The notes: generated by a model from the letters alone, not told the origin. A stretch of 64,000 nt of DNA from Brachybacterium sp. FME24 (GCF_014897705.1 NZ_JABUXV010000012.1:121200-185199), one strand, 5' to 3'; positions 34,571 to 42,950 are shown, counted from the stretch's first letter. Made by a program: numbers and translations.

Positions 34571-35215
34571 TCACCGCCTCCAGAAGAAGCAGTGCCTCAC
34601 GCCGCTGGGAGCGGTGATCTGTTCGAGGTGGAAGCGGTCCTCGAGATCCTCGGGCCGGTCCCACAGCCGCAGACCGCTGCCGTACTCCAGCGGAGCGATC
34701 GCCACGTGCATCTCGTCGACGAGGTCGGCGTCGAGGAACTCACGCACCGTGGTGACGCCCCCGCCGATGCGCACGTCAAGGCCGCCGGCTGCCGCCTTCG
34801 CCTGCTCGAGGGCCTCGGCCGGGGCCGCATCGATGAAGTGGAAAGTGGTCTCGCCGACGCTGAGCGGAGGTCGCTCGTGGTGGGTGAGGACGAACACCGG
34901 GGTGTGGAAGGGCGGCTCATCGCCCCACCAGCCCGTCCAGCCATCATCGGGCCAGGGGCCGCGCTGGGGGCCGAACTTGTGCCGCCCCATGATCTCGGCG
35001 CCGATGCCGGGGGCGAAGTCGCGGGTCAGGTAGTCCTCGAGGCCGCGGGATCCGCCCGGCTCGGAGCGGCCGGGGAAGTGAGCGGTGTCGAGGGCCCAGC
35101 CCATCAGCTCGCCGGGATCGACGTGGCCGAAGGGTCGTTCGAGGGTCTGCTCCTGCCCGGCGCCGATGCCGTCGCGGGAGACGCCGAAGTTCTGGACGCG
35201 CACGCGCTGGTTCAT
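34571..35215 (-). CDS. Dihydrofolate reductase-family protein (RibD C-terminal domain)
   Basis: 214-residue RibD-C/DHFR-fold protein of the YyaP/YwjB type. Landmarks are the N-terminal VQNFGVSRDGIGAGQ, EIMGRHKFGPQRGPW, TPVFVLTHHERPPL and the cofactor-binding GGLDVRIGGGVTTVREFL. Such proteins bind NADPH, but most have no known substrate and some confer antifolate resistance. The ATG at 35215 follows GAGAGGA. Longer readings add Arg/Pro-rich sequence with no family match. It is an isolated gene. Confidence 0.85.
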   Translation of the reverse strand: MNQRVRVQNFGVSRDGIGAGQEQTLERPFGHVDPGELMGWALDTAHFPGRSEPGGSRGLEDYLTRDFAPGIGAEIMGRHKFGPQRGPWPDDGWTGWWGDEPPFHTPVFVLTHHERPPLSVGETTFHFIDAAPAEALEQAKAAAGGLDVRIGGGVTTVREFLDADLVDEMHVAIAPLEYGSGLRLWDRPEDLEDRFHLEQITAPSGVRHCFFWRR

Positions 35216-35361
35216 GAGGGGTCCTCTCGAGGGAGCGAGGTGCGGGGTGTCCATCGTGCCCCTGCGCGGTGGCGTTGTCACGGGGTGGGGGCGCAGGAGG
35301 TCATGACGTTGTCGACGCGGAGCGGGGCCGGCGTGGCACGCTCTGTCCACATCGGCTCTGT

Positions 35362-35386
35362 ACTAGAAGTAGTAATTACGACTAGG
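35362..35386 (+). promoter_or_regulatory. AT-rich promoter/operator of the toxin-antitoxin pair
   Basis: An unusually AT-rich patch precedes the antitoxin start at 35395. It contains the perfect 8-bp palindrome GTAATTAC (35372-35379), flanked by ACTAG at 35362-35366 and again at 35381-35385. Phd-type antitoxins normally repress their own promoter through such short palindromes. The -10 was not assigned with certainty. The contrast with the surrounding GC-rich DNA is clear. Confidence 0.45.
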
Positions 35387-35394
35387 GTGGTCTC

Positions 35395-35658
35395 ATGGCA
35401 GACGTGACCCGCACCGAGCTGAACCAGCAGACCGCCCGGGTCCTCGCGCGCGTGGAGGCAGGTGAGGACGTCACGGTGACGGACCGGGGGCGGCCGATCG
35501 CGCGCATCACGCCGGTCGAGTCCGACCGGCGTGCCCGACGAATAGCAGGCGGCGCTCTGCGCCCCGCGGCCCAGAACGGCATCCCCGCGATCTCCTCGCC
35601 GCTTCGTGATTGGAGCACGCAGCAGATGATCGAGGACATGCGCGGGGAGCGGTCGTGA
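35395..35658 (+). CDS. Type II antitoxin, Phd/YefM family
   Basis: 87-residue antitoxin. The N-terminal Phd/YefM DNA-binding fold is clear (VTRTELNQQTARVLARVEAGEDVTVTDRGRPIARITPV). The C-terminal half is the flexible toxin-neutralising part, ending WSTQQMIEDMRGERS. The stop overlaps the toxin start (GTGA at 35655-35658), the usual coupling for these pairs. It should repress its own promoter and neutralise the PIN toxin. Confidence 0.9.
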   Translation: MADVTRTELNQQTARVLARVEAGEDVTVTDRGRPIARITPVESDRRARRIAGGALRPAAQNGIPAISSPLRDWSTQQMIEDMRGERS

Positions 35659-36038
35659 TCTATCTGGACACCTCTGCGGCCTACAAGCTGTTGAGTCGAG
35701 AACCTGGCGTCGTGGAGGTCGAGGAGCTCTTCCGGAGTGGAGCGGCACTCCTGTCCTCGCGGTTGCTCGAGGTCGAGCTGCACGCGACCATCGATCGTCG
35801 AGGCGGCTCCCACACGGACGTCGAGGCAATCGTGAGCAGGATCGATCTCGACACCGTCGACGACGAGGTCATCGATCATGCCCTCTCGCTGCGCTCCGGC
35901 CTCCGGGCGATGGATGCGCTGCACCTGTCCACGGCACTGCTCTACGGGGAAGCGATGACGGAGATGGCGACGTTCGACAGAGAACTGGCGGACGCGGCGC
36001 AGCAGTTCGGGCTGGAGCTGAGGCTTGAGCGCGGGTAG
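35655..36038 (+). CDS. Type II toxin, PIN-domain ribonuclease (VapC-like)
   Basis: 127-residue PIN-domain protein. Acidic active-site residues are Asp5 (IYLDTSA), Glu39/Glu41 (LLEVEL), Asp87 (LRAMDALHLSTA) and Asp108 (TFDREL). It should be a magnesium-dependent RNase that cleaves tRNA or rRNA when the antitoxin is degraded. The GTG start overlaps the antitoxin stop. All catalytic positions are intact, so the pair is probably functional. It lies between two sugar-uptake cassettes. Confidence 0.9.
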   Translation: MIYLDTSAAYKLLSREPGVVEVEELFRSGAALLSSRLLEVELHATIDRRGGSHTDVEAIVSRIDLDTVDDEVIDHALSLRSGLRAMDALHLSTALLYGEAMTEMATFDRELADAAQQFGLELRLERG

Positions 36039-36136
36039 CGCATCGCGCACCTCAGGCCAGGAAGGATGAGGCACGCCGCAGCGCTCAGTTCTGATTCAGG
36101 CCGAGGGCCCGTGACATGAGTGCATCCTCGTCGAGA

Positions 36137-36919
36137 TCACCTCGACATCCGGTCCAGCGCGGACACGGCACCGGGAAGCCAACCGGAGTCCCACCGGTGC
36201 TCACGCCGGGTGTCGTTGTTGTACAGGTGGCGGATGCCGAGTTCGTCCATGAGCTCGTGACCCGCGCTCAGGTGGTCGAAGGTCCAGTCCGGTGCGTCCT
36301 TGCCGAAGTTTCCGTACCCGTACAGCGCGATCCGCGGCTGGTCACCGAGGAGGTGGCCGCGGGTCCTCAGCAGGTGCGGGATCGCGAAGTCCCGGAAGTG
36401 CTCCGGATTCGGCCAGTAGTAGGGCATCTCCCATTGATCGGGCTGCTCCTTCATGATCGGGGAGTCGAAGGCTGCGGCCGCGCGGAACAGCTCGGGATGG
36501 CGCAGCAGCAGCTGCAGGGAAGCGGAGCCGCCCTTGCTGTAGCCCATCAGCACGCGGGGCAGGGCCGGATACTGGCCGTCGATGAATCCGACCACGTCCT
36601 CGAGGACGTACTGGATCTGCTGGAACATCTGCTGATCGGGGAGGTCCGTCATCCACGGCCACTCCGAGAATGTCGGGGCAACAGCCACGAAGCCGTGCGT
36701 ATTGTGCAGGTCGTGGGCGAGGACCTCGTCGAGACCGTCGCCGGAGCGATGGCTCAGCTCCGGGGTCGAGGGCAGCAGGTACAGGACTCGTGGATTCTCG
36801 ATCGTCTCGAGGTTGTCGGGTTCCAGGACTCGGATCGTCGTCTCGAGCATCTGTCGACTCGATCTGACGGTGTACTGCAGGTAGTTCAGACGCAACGGGG
36901 CGGAGTACTGCGCAGGCAT
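36137..36919 (-). CDS. Alpha/beta-hydrolase esterase of the importer cassette
   Basis: 260-residue cytoplasmic esterase. The nucleophile elbow is VLMGYSKGGSAS with Ser128. The start contains RVLYLLPSTPELSHRSG and the C-terminal catalytic His region GHELMDELG. No signal peptide is seen. It is the last gene of the operon binding protein-permease-permease-esterase, 25 bases after the second permease. A role in removing ester groups from an imported carbohydrate is plausible. It is unrelated in detail to the esterase at 5401. Confidence 0.75.
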   Translation of the reverse strand: MPAQYSAPLRLNYLQYTVRSSRQMLETTIRVLEPDNLETIENPRVLYLLPSTPELSHRSGDGLDEVLAHDLHNTHGFVAVAPTFSEWPWMTDLPDQQMFQQIQYVLEDVVGFIDGQYPALPRVLMGYSKGGSASLQLLLRHPELFRAAAAFDSPIMKEQPDQWEMPYYWPNPEHFRDFAIPHLLRTRGHLLGDQPRIALYGYGNFGKDAPDWTFDHLSAGHELMDELGIRHLYNNDTRREHRWDSGWLPGAVSALDRMSR

Positions 36920-36944
36920 GGGGATCCTCTCGTGGGGTTCGTGC

Positions 36945-37793
36945 TCAGGACTTCAGCCCGCCGGCCGTGAGCCCGGAGACCACGTGGCGCTGCGCGAAGA
37001 AGAAGACCAGGAGTACCGGGATGACGGACAGTGTGGTGGCTGCCATCTGCGCGCCCCACAGCGGGCCCGCAAGGGGGTCCTCGTAGTGCGTCAGAGCCAC
37101 GGGCACCGTCAGCTTCTCCGGTGAGCGCAGGTAGATGAGCGGTTCGAGGAACTGGTTCCAGCTGTACCAGCACGAGAGGACCACGACGGAGGCCAGCGAC
37201 GGCCGCGCCAGGGGGAAGTAGATCTGGAGCATGGTGCGCAAGCGGCTGGAGCCGTCGATGGTGGCGGCCTCCTCGAACTCGGCCGGCAAGGTCAGGAAGG
37301 CCTGTCGCATCACGAACGTCGCGATCGGTGCGGTGACCAGCACGGCGGTGAAGACGACCAGCGGGTAGTGGGTGTCCACCCATCCGAGCTTCGCGGCGTA
37401 CTGGAACAGCGGGATGATCGTCGCCTCCGGCGGGATGAACATGGCGCTGAGGAGGACGAGGAAGATCGCCCCGGAGGCGATGGGCTTGATCCGCGCCAGG
37501 GCGTATCCCGCCGGGACCGACATGAGGATCGTGAGCACGGCGACCAGCGCCATGATCACCACGGAGTTGAGGAACTGCTGCGTGAACGGCTGCAGCTCGA
37601 AGACGGCCCGATAGTTCTCCCACTTGATGTTCTCGGGGATGATCGTCGGCGGGTAGCGCAGGATCTCGTTGGGGGATTTCAGCGATGCGCTGATCATCCA
37701 CAGGATCGGCGCCAGGGCCACGAGTGCGACCAGGCACAGGAACAGATAGTTCAGCGTGCGCTTGATGTGCTTCGTCTGCTTAGTCGTCTTCAT
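36945..37793 (-). CDS. Sugar ABC transporter permease (MalG-type), esterase cassette
   Basis: 282-residue CUT1 permease with a basic N-terminus (MKTTKQTKHIKRTLNY). The EAA loop is FEEAATIDGSSRLRTMLQIYFPLARP and the end is AQRHVVSGLTAGGLKS, typical of MalG-type subunits. The Lys/Thr-rich start is less GC-rich than its neighbours. It overlaps the upstream permease by 14 bases. Like the other two sugar importers here it lacks its own ATPase. Confidence 0.9.
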   Translation of the reverse strand: MKTTKQTKHIKRTLNYLFLCLVALVALAPILWMISASLKSPNEILRYPPTIIPENIKWENYRAVFELQPFTQQFLNSVVIMALVAVLTILMSVPAGYALARIKPIASGAIFLVLLSAMFIPPEATIIPLFQYAAKLGWVDTHYPLVVFTAVLVTAPIATFVMRQAFLTLPAEFEEAATIDGSSRLRTMLQIYFPLARPSLASVVVLSCWYSWNQFLEPLIYLRSPEKLTVPVALTHYEDPLAGPLWGAQMAATTLSVIPVLLVFFFAQRHVVSGLTAGGLKS

Positions 37794-38736
37794 GGAAGAC
37801 CACCCGCTTCCTGGCCTGCCAGATGACCGCTGTGAGCAGAAGGATCAGGGCGAACAGCAGCACGGCCAGCGCGCTGGCGTAGCCGGTGTCGTTCAGGAGG
37901 AAGCCCTGCTTGTAGACCTCGAAGGACAGGACCGAGCTCTGCACGCCCGGCCCGCCCTCGGTGAGCAGCAGGACGATCTCGAAGACTTTGAAGGAGCCGA
38001 CGACGGTCAGCATGAAGACCATGAGGATCGCCGGCGAGATCTGGGGGATCACGATGCTGCGCAGGAGCCGGGACGGGCCGGCACCGTCGATCCGACCCGC
38101 TTCGAGGAGCTCCTGGGGGACGGACTGCAGCGCCCCGAGCAGGATCACCACGTTGATACCGATGTTCTTGGTCAGTTGGATGACCGCGAAGATCACGAGC
38201 GTCAGCCATCCGCCCCGCAACCACGGCAGACCGTCGATCCCCACGCTGCCCAGGAGGGCGTCGAGCAGACCCTCGGGCTGCACGATGAAGCTCCATACGA
38301 GCGCCCAGGCCACCATCGTGACCAGCGCTGGGATGAAGATGATCGAGCGGAAGACGGTGATCCCGCGCAGCGACTGGTTGAGCAGCAGCGCGAGCAGCAG
38401 CGCGGCAACGGTTCCGGCGATGCTGAGCACGCACACGAAGAAGAAGGTGTTGGGCAGGACGGTGATCATGCTCGGATCGGTGAGGATCCTGGCGTAGTTG
38501 TCGAGGCCGGCGAACTCCTGCGTGCCGGCGAGCGCGTTGACGTGGTGGAGGCTGAGCCAGATCACCCAGATGATCGCGACCGCCCCGACCGCGGTGAAGC
38601 CGATCATCTGAGGGGCCAGGAGTGCGTAGCCGAAGGGATTGCGCCCCGTGTCGCGTCCTGGCGTGCGCCGTACGGGGGAGGGCCTCGACCCTCTTGTCCG
38701 TGCCGTTCCCGCTGACCGTGCTGTCTGTGCCGTCAT
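37780..38736 (-). CDS. Sugar ABC transporter permease (MalF-type), esterase cassette
   Basis: 318-residue CUT1 permease. About 30 Arg/Thr-rich residues precede the first span (FGYALLAPQMIGFTAVGAVA). The EAA loop is ELLEAGRIDGAGPSRLLRSIVIPQISP. It overlaps the binding-protein gene by 4 bases and the MalG-type permease by 14, so the three are translationally coupled. The ligand cannot be read from the permease. Confidence 0.9.
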   Translation of the reverse strand: MTAQTARSAGTARTRGSRPSPVRRTPGRDTGRNPFGYALLAPQMIGFTAVGAVAIIWVIWLSLHHVNALAGTQEFAGLDNYARILTDPSMITVLPNTFFFVCVLSIAGTVAALLLALLLNQSLRGITVFRSIIFIPALVTMVAWALVWSFIVQPEGLLDALLGSVGIDGLPWLRGGWLTLVIFAVIQLTKNIGINVVILLGALQSVPQELLEAGRIDGAGPSRLLRSIVIPQISPAILMVFMLTVVGSFKVFEIVLLLTEGGPGVQSSVLSFEVYKQGFLLNDTGYASALAVLLFALILLLTAVIWQARKRVVFHEDD

Positions 38737-40022
38737 AGCGACAACACCGGCTCGATCGCGGTGCAGACCTTGGGCAGCGACGTCTCGAGGTCAGCGTCCG
38801 GCTTGTACACGAACTCGTCGAAGGAGGAGTCGAGAGCGTTGGCGACGCTGGCGGCGTTCGGTGCGACCGGGAAGATGTGCCCCTTGGTCGTGATCGAGTC
38901 CACGATCGGCTCGAGGTCCGGCGCCGAGAGGAGCCCCGAGGATTCGGACAGGACCTCGGCGTTCAACAGGCTCTCGCGCGCGGGCGGGAAGAACTTCGAG
39001 ATCCGAGCGGCATTCTCCCTATTGGTCAGGAAGGCCAGGAACTCCAGGGCGGCGTCGTGGTTCTTGCCGGCGGCGAGGGCCACGATCGCGGCCTGCCCGA
39101 CGGCTTGCATGTCACCGGCGGGACCGCTCGGGGTGGGAATGATGTCCCAGTCGAAGGTCGCGTCCGCGAGCAGGGTGCTGGCACCCAGGAACGCCGAGGT
39201 CGCGCCTGCCTGTCCTCCCCAGAAGTCGACCTGCTGTCCGGGCACGGGGGAGGATCCGTCCTCGAAGACCATGGCGTGGAACACGCCGAGTGCTTCGCGC
39301 ATCTCGGGACTGTCCACGGTGCACTGCGTGGCGTCCTCGTTCCACGGAGACGCGTCGTACGCATTCATCAGGGGGAGCAGGCGGGTCCAGTTGCGGAATT
39401 CGAAGTCGTTCACGACGTACCCGGGGACACCGGTGGCGTCGGTGAGCTGCTTCGACGTCTCTCGGAAGGACTCCCAGGTCCAGTCGTCGTCCGCCAGCAG
39501 CTCCGCCGGGGACTTCACGCCGGCCTCGGTGTAGAGGTCTTTGTTGAAGTACATGATGAACGGCCCGGTGGAGAAGGGGACTCCGTACTGGGCATCGCCC
39601 CGGCGCCATGATTCCTGGAGATGGGGAACCAGATCGTCCAGGTCGTACCCGTCGGTGGTGGAGAGGGCGGGGGCGGCGTCGAGCAGGGCGCCCGCGTCGA
39701 TGTACTCGAGGCTGGACTCCACCGGCAGCCAGGTGAGGTCGGGGGCGTCGCCGGCGGTGATGCCGGTGGTGAGCACCATGTCGAGCTGGTCCAGGGCGAG
39801 GCTTTCGAACTCGATGTTCGTCACGGTCTCGTGCTGGGCCATGAACTCGTCGGCGATCTCGTCGAAGAGTGCGATCTGATCCGGGTTCGACGTCCACATG
39901 GTCATCCGGAGCGTGATGCCGTCGCCCTCCGGTCTGTCCCGCGTGAATCCGGACGAGCAGCCGGCGAGGCCTCCCGTCGACGTGACGAGCCCGATTCCGG
40001 CGAGGAAACTGCGTCGTCGCAT
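38733..40022 (-). CDS. Sugar ABC transporter substrate-binding lipoprotein, esterase cassette
   Basis: 429-residue family 1 solute-binding protein. The signal MRRRSFLAGIGLVTSTGGL leads to lipobox LAGC (Cys22). Landmarks are ITLRMTMWTSNPDQIALFDE and YGVPFSTGPFIMYFNKDLYTEAG. It is the first gene of the left-reading operon. The 5' untranslated region holds a strong hairpin (40044-40065) and a palindrome (40077-40090). It is divergent from the 309-residue protein of unknown function at 40188. Confidence 0.88.
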   Translation of the reverse strand: MRRRSFLAGIGLVTSTGGLAGCSSGFTRDRPEGDGITLRMTMWTSNPDQIALFDEIADEFMAQHETVTNIEFESLALDQLDMVLTTGITAGDAPDLTWLPVESSLEYIDAGALLDAAPALSTTDGYDLDDLVPHLQESWRRGDAQYGVPFSTGPFIMYFNKDLYTEAGVKSPAELLADDDWTWESFRETSKQLTDATGVPGYVVNDFEFRNWTRLLPLMNAYDASPWNEDATQCTVDSPEMREALGVFHAMVFEDGSSPVPGQQVDFWGGQAGATSAFLGASTLLADATFDWDIIPTPSGPAGDMQAVGQAAIVALAAGKNHDAALEFLAFLTNRENAARISKFFPPARESLLNAEVLSESSGLLSAPDLEPIVDSITTKGHIFPVAPNAASVANALDSSFDEFVYKPDADLETSLPKVCTAIEPVLSL

Positions 40023-40043
40023 GTGGTGCCCTCCTGTCCATGG

Positions 40044-40065
40044 GGCGCCGCCACGTCGCGGCGCC
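40044..40065 (-). promoter_or_regulatory. Strong hairpin in the binding-protein leader
   Basis: Arms GGCGCCGC (40044-40051) and GCGGCGCC (40058-40065) are perfect complements around a six-base loop. On the transcript of the left-reading operon this hairpin would sit in the 5' leader, about 22 bases before the start codon. No T-tract follows, so a terminator is unlikely. It may stabilise the mRNA or affect translation. Confidence 0.45.
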
Positions 40066-40076
40066 TATGCAGTACG

Positions 40077-40090
40077 GTATAACGTGATAC
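40077..40090. promoter_or_regulatory. Candidate LacI-type operator between divergent operons
   Basis: GTATAACGTGATAC is a 14-base imperfect palindrome with a central CG, as LacI-family sites have. On the minus strand it overlaps a possible -10 (TATACC), with TTGCGC about 15 bases upstream. It lies between the binding-protein operon and the operon containing the LacI gene at 41511, so that regulator may act here. One pair mismatches. Confidence 0.4.
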
Positions 40091-40187
40091 TGGTCGGCGC
40101 AAGAGGCTCGAAACGCTCCAACCTGGGTGTTTGTCGAGTCGTTCTGCGCGATGCTTTCATCAACTACAGCGATATACCGAGGCGGAC

Positions 40188-41117
40188 ATGCACAAGTTCT
40201 TGGCCTATGACCGGCAGCTCGAGCGCTTCAACCCGCTCGACCGAGTGATCACCTTCGACGACTTCGACACGGGCTTCAACGGGTGGATGGACCTGACCCC
40301 GAACTTCGTCTACGACAACTACGAGTCCTTCAACAGCGCCGTCGACCTCACCAGCTGGGCACCCTCCATGCTGAGCTCCGCCCCGATGCGATTTGCGGCG
40401 TCCCATGGCTCGATGGAGGGCACGTACTCCCTCAAGCTGACGACGGGCGCTGCGGCGGCGCCCCATACCGAACCTCCTGCCGACGGCAGCATGGGCATCT
40501 CCCTCAAGCGCCTCTCGCGCTTCGGCGACCCCTCGAAGATCCAGATCGAGACCTGGTACTCGTACACCCCGGCGCAGGACAGGATCGGCCTGGGGGAGGA
40601 GGACATCCGTGCGTTCGGCTTCTACTTCGACGTGCAGGACTCCGAGCATCGGTACATGCCCGGTGTGCGCTACGTGAACTCCTTGGGGGGCAAGCTCGTC
40701 AAGAAGTGGCAGTACTGGAAGGCCGCGGAGGGCGTGACCCATGCCGATTGGAACTTCGGGGTGGAGGACGGATGGTGCGCCCCGGGCATCGACAACCTCT
40801 GGTATGGCCGACGGTACGAGGACGGCTCGACCGATGGTTATCAGTGGGTGCCCGGTGGGGAGCAGGACCTGCTCTACAACGAGAGCCCGGACAAGATCAA
40901 CTGGCTGTACTTCCGGCTCCTGGTGGATGTGGAGAAGCGGGAGTACATCGAGCTGCAGAGCATGGACAAGGTGTTCGACCTGCGCGGCATCCAGCCGACG
41001 CTCGCGGATCGATACCGCTCGATCGACAACCTGATCAACCCCATCTTCTACGTGGAGACGGACAGCGACCGTCCCGTGCACCTCTTCCTCGACTCCGTCG
41101 TCTATTCGACCGAGTGA
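40188..41117 (+). CDS. Protein of unknown function (DUF6772-like), probable beta-sandwich
   Basis: 309 residues. The start MHKFLAYDRQLERFNPLDR followed by VITFDDFDTGFNGW recalls the DUF6772 family (from memory, not searched). It has no signal peptide or membrane span and is rich in aromatic residues (WQYWKAAEGVTHADWNFG; LWYGRRYEDG). The strand-rich pattern ends in a VHLFLDSVVYSTE strand, suggesting a lectin-like or jelly-roll fold. It is the first gene of an operon with the 108-residue protein and a LacI regulator, divergent from an importer with an esterase. A carbohydrate-related cytoplasmic role is inferred from context only. Confidence 0.75.
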   Translation: MHKFLAYDRQLERFNPLDRVITFDDFDTGFNGWMDLTPNFVYDNYESFNSAVDLTSWAPSMLSSAPMRFAASHGSMEGTYSLKLTTGAAAAPHTEPPADGSMGISLKRLSRFGDPSKIQIETWYSYTPAQDRIGLGEEDIRAFGFYFDVQDSEHRYMPGVRYVNSLGGKLVKKWQYWKAAEGVTHADWNFGVEDGWCAPGIDNLWYGRRYEDGSTDGYQWVPGGEQDLLYNESPDKINWLYFRLLVDVEKREYIELQSMDKVFDLRGIQPTLADRYRSIDNLINPIFYVETDSDRPVHLFLDSVVYSTE

Positions 41118-41148
41118 CCCGGATCCGAACCCACGAAAGGACACCCCA

Positions 41149-41475
41149 GTGCAGACCACGAATACTTCTGTCCTCGCTCGGAGGATCTGGATCACCTCCG
41201 AGCACACGACACTTCCCTACGAGGCCGGATGGGCCACGGAAGCCGTCTTCTTCACCCAGGTCGAGGGCGAGCACCCGGACCTCAGGGTGACGACCGAGAT
41301 CTCCCCGGACGGGATCACCTGGATCCCCCGCGGCGAGACCCGCACCCTCCCGGGGGGTCAGATGATCCTCGACAGCAGCCTGACCGTCTTCGGCTCCTGG
41401 CTGCGGCTGAGGATCGAGGGCGCGAGCGAGGAGCGGCCGGCCCGTATCCTGGTGCATCTGAACCTCAAAGGCTGA
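41149..41475 (+). CDS. Hypothetical protein, 108 residues, beta-rich
   Basis: No family recognised. The sequence alternates hydrophobic and polar residues in short strands (RIWITSEHTTLPYEAGW; LRVTTEISPDGITWIPRG; WLRLRIEGASEERPARILVHL), as in a small beta-sandwich. There is no signal peptide. The GTG at 41149 has AAAGGA seven bases upstream. It is 31 bases after the 309-residue unknown protein and likely works with it. The pattern of an aromatic-rich sheet would suit carbohydrate binding, but this is speculation. Confidence 0.7.
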   Translation: MQTTNTSVLARRIWITSEHTTLPYEAGWATEAVFFTQVEGEHPDLRVTTEISPDGITWIPRGETRTLPGGQMILDSSLTVFGSWLRLRIEGASEERPARILVHLNLKG

Positions 41476-41510
41476 GGTGGGCGCGACCCCCACGTCGCTG
41501 GTCGAGTCGG

Positions 41511-42548
41511 ATGGAGAAGGACATGCAGGGCTCCGGGAAGACGGCTCGGCTGTCGGACGTGGCGAAGCTCGCCGAAGTGTCGCCGGGCCTGGTCTCTCGG
41601 ATCCTGAACGAGGATCCCACGCTCAAGGTCCGCCCGGAGACGCGTGAGCGAGTCCTGAACGCCATCGACCTGCTGCAGTACACCCCCCACGCCTCAGCGC
41701 GTGCGCTCAGGAACTCCCGCACCGGGCTCCTGGGATTCGCCCTGCACCACGTCAATGATCCGATCTACGCCCAGCTCGTCGAGACGGCACAGATCGCCGC
41801 GGCGGAGCGCGGATACTCGGTGGTCCTGCTCAACGCGGACGAGCTGATGGAGCGCCAGGGAGCGTTCCGGACGCTCGTCCGCGGTCACCGGGTGGACGGT
41901 CTGCTCATCCAGAGCGGTTTCGCCGCGGACGATCACGGGCTGCGAGAGATCGCGCGATCCGTTCCCTCGGTCGTTTTCAACGCGGATCGGACGCCAGGAC
42001 TGCGCACGGTGCGCCTCGACGACACCGCTGCTGCGACGATGGCGACGAGACGGCTCCTGGATCTCGGCCACAGACAGATCGCCTTCGTGGGCGCCGAGGG
42101 CGCGACCTCGGACCGTCGCTTCCGCGGGTATCTCGACGCGCTCGAGGACGCCGAGGTCGCCGCGATGCCGATGATCACCGGCGGCTGGGATGCCAGCTCG
42201 GCACGCGCCGGCATCGAACGGTACTTCGCCGCCGGCGGGAGGGCCACAGGACTGGTCGTGGTGACGTCGACCAGTGCGCTCGGAGTCCACGCCGGAGTCA
42301 TCTCGGCCGGGTTGTCGCTCCCGGACGACGTCTCCGTGGTGAGCATCCACGACACCTGGTTCACGGAGCATCTCAACCCGCCCCTGACCGTCGTGGAACT
42401 GCCGCTGGCCGAGATCGGCCGATTGACCGTCGATCTCCTGGTCGAGCAGATCGCTTCTCCCACGGACGGCGCGACAGTCCTCGAGGAGCCGGCGCCTCGG
42501 CTCATCGAGCGGGGGTCGACGGCCGTGCGTGTCGGGCAGGGGCCGTGA
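41511..42548 (+). CDS. LacI family transcriptional regulator (esterase cassette)
   Basis: 345-residue LacI-type regulator. The HTH is TARLSDVAKLAEVSPGLVSRILNEDPTLKVRPETRERV with a hinge YTPHASARALRNSRTGLLG, then a periplasmic-binding-protein-like sensor domain (MATRRLLDLGHRQIAFVGAEG; LPDDVSVVSIHD). The recognition helix reads VSPGLVSRILNED, departing from the usual VSxxTVSR with glycine-leucine. Starts at 41511 and 41523 are both possible. It is the third gene of its operon and probably represses the divergent importer. Confidence 0.87.
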   Translation: MEKDMQGSGKTARLSDVAKLAEVSPGLVSRILNEDPTLKVRPETRERVLNAIDLLQYTPHASARALRNSRTGLLGFALHHVNDPIYAQLVETAQIAAAERGYSVVLLNADELMERQGAFRTLVRGHRVDGLLIQSGFAADDHGLREIARSVPSVVFNADRTPGLRTVRLDDTAAATMATRRLLDLGHRQIAFVGAEGATSDRRFRGYLDALEDAEVAAMPMITGGWDASSARAGIERYFAAGGRATGLVVVTSTSALGVHAGVISAGLSLPDDVSVVSIHDTWFTEHLNPPLTVVELPLAEIGRLTVDLLVEQIASPTDGATVLEEPAPRLIERGSTAVRVGQGP

Positions 42549-42576
42549 GCTGCGCGATGGACACACAGCCCGTCCC

Positions 42577-42891
42577 TCACCCCGTGTAGTCCCCCACTCG
42601 CGCGTTGAGCGCCGAGTAGTGGGCGAGCTTGTCCTCATCGACCTCCACGCCGAGGCCCACGCCGTCGGGCACGCGCAGGCAGCCGCCCTCGAAGGGCAGG
42701 GGATCGATGATGTCGTCGTCGTGCAGGTAGTACATCGAGTCGATCGCGCTGGAGAGCACCGGGGTGCTGGCCACGATCGCGAGATGGGCGGCGGTGGCGA
42801 TACCCAGCTCGCCGCCGCTGTGCAGGTTCATGCCCAGCCCGAAGGCGTCGCAATGGGCGGCCAGGTGCTTCGAGGTCGCGATGCCGAACGT
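42577..42891 (-). pseudogene. Enolase-superfamily (glucarate dehydratase-like) remnant
   Basis: The last 104 residues of a mandelate-racemase/glucarate-dehydratase-type enzyme remain: TFGIATSKHLAAHCDAFGLG, then MNLHSGGELGIATAAHLAIVAST and the end VDEDKLAHYSALNARVGDY. They include the HSGGE stretch near the active site. The N-terminal three quarters, with the capping domain and metal-binding acids, are missing. A 59-base spacer of unrelated sequence leads to the TetR stop at 42951. It cannot be active and marks decay of a sugar-acid dehydratase gene. It is convergent with the LacI gene. Confidence 0.75.
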
Positions 42892-42950
42892 TCGGCGCGG
42901 TACGGGAAGGGTTCCACCGGAAGGTGGCCGTCTGACGCTCTCGCGTCTCT

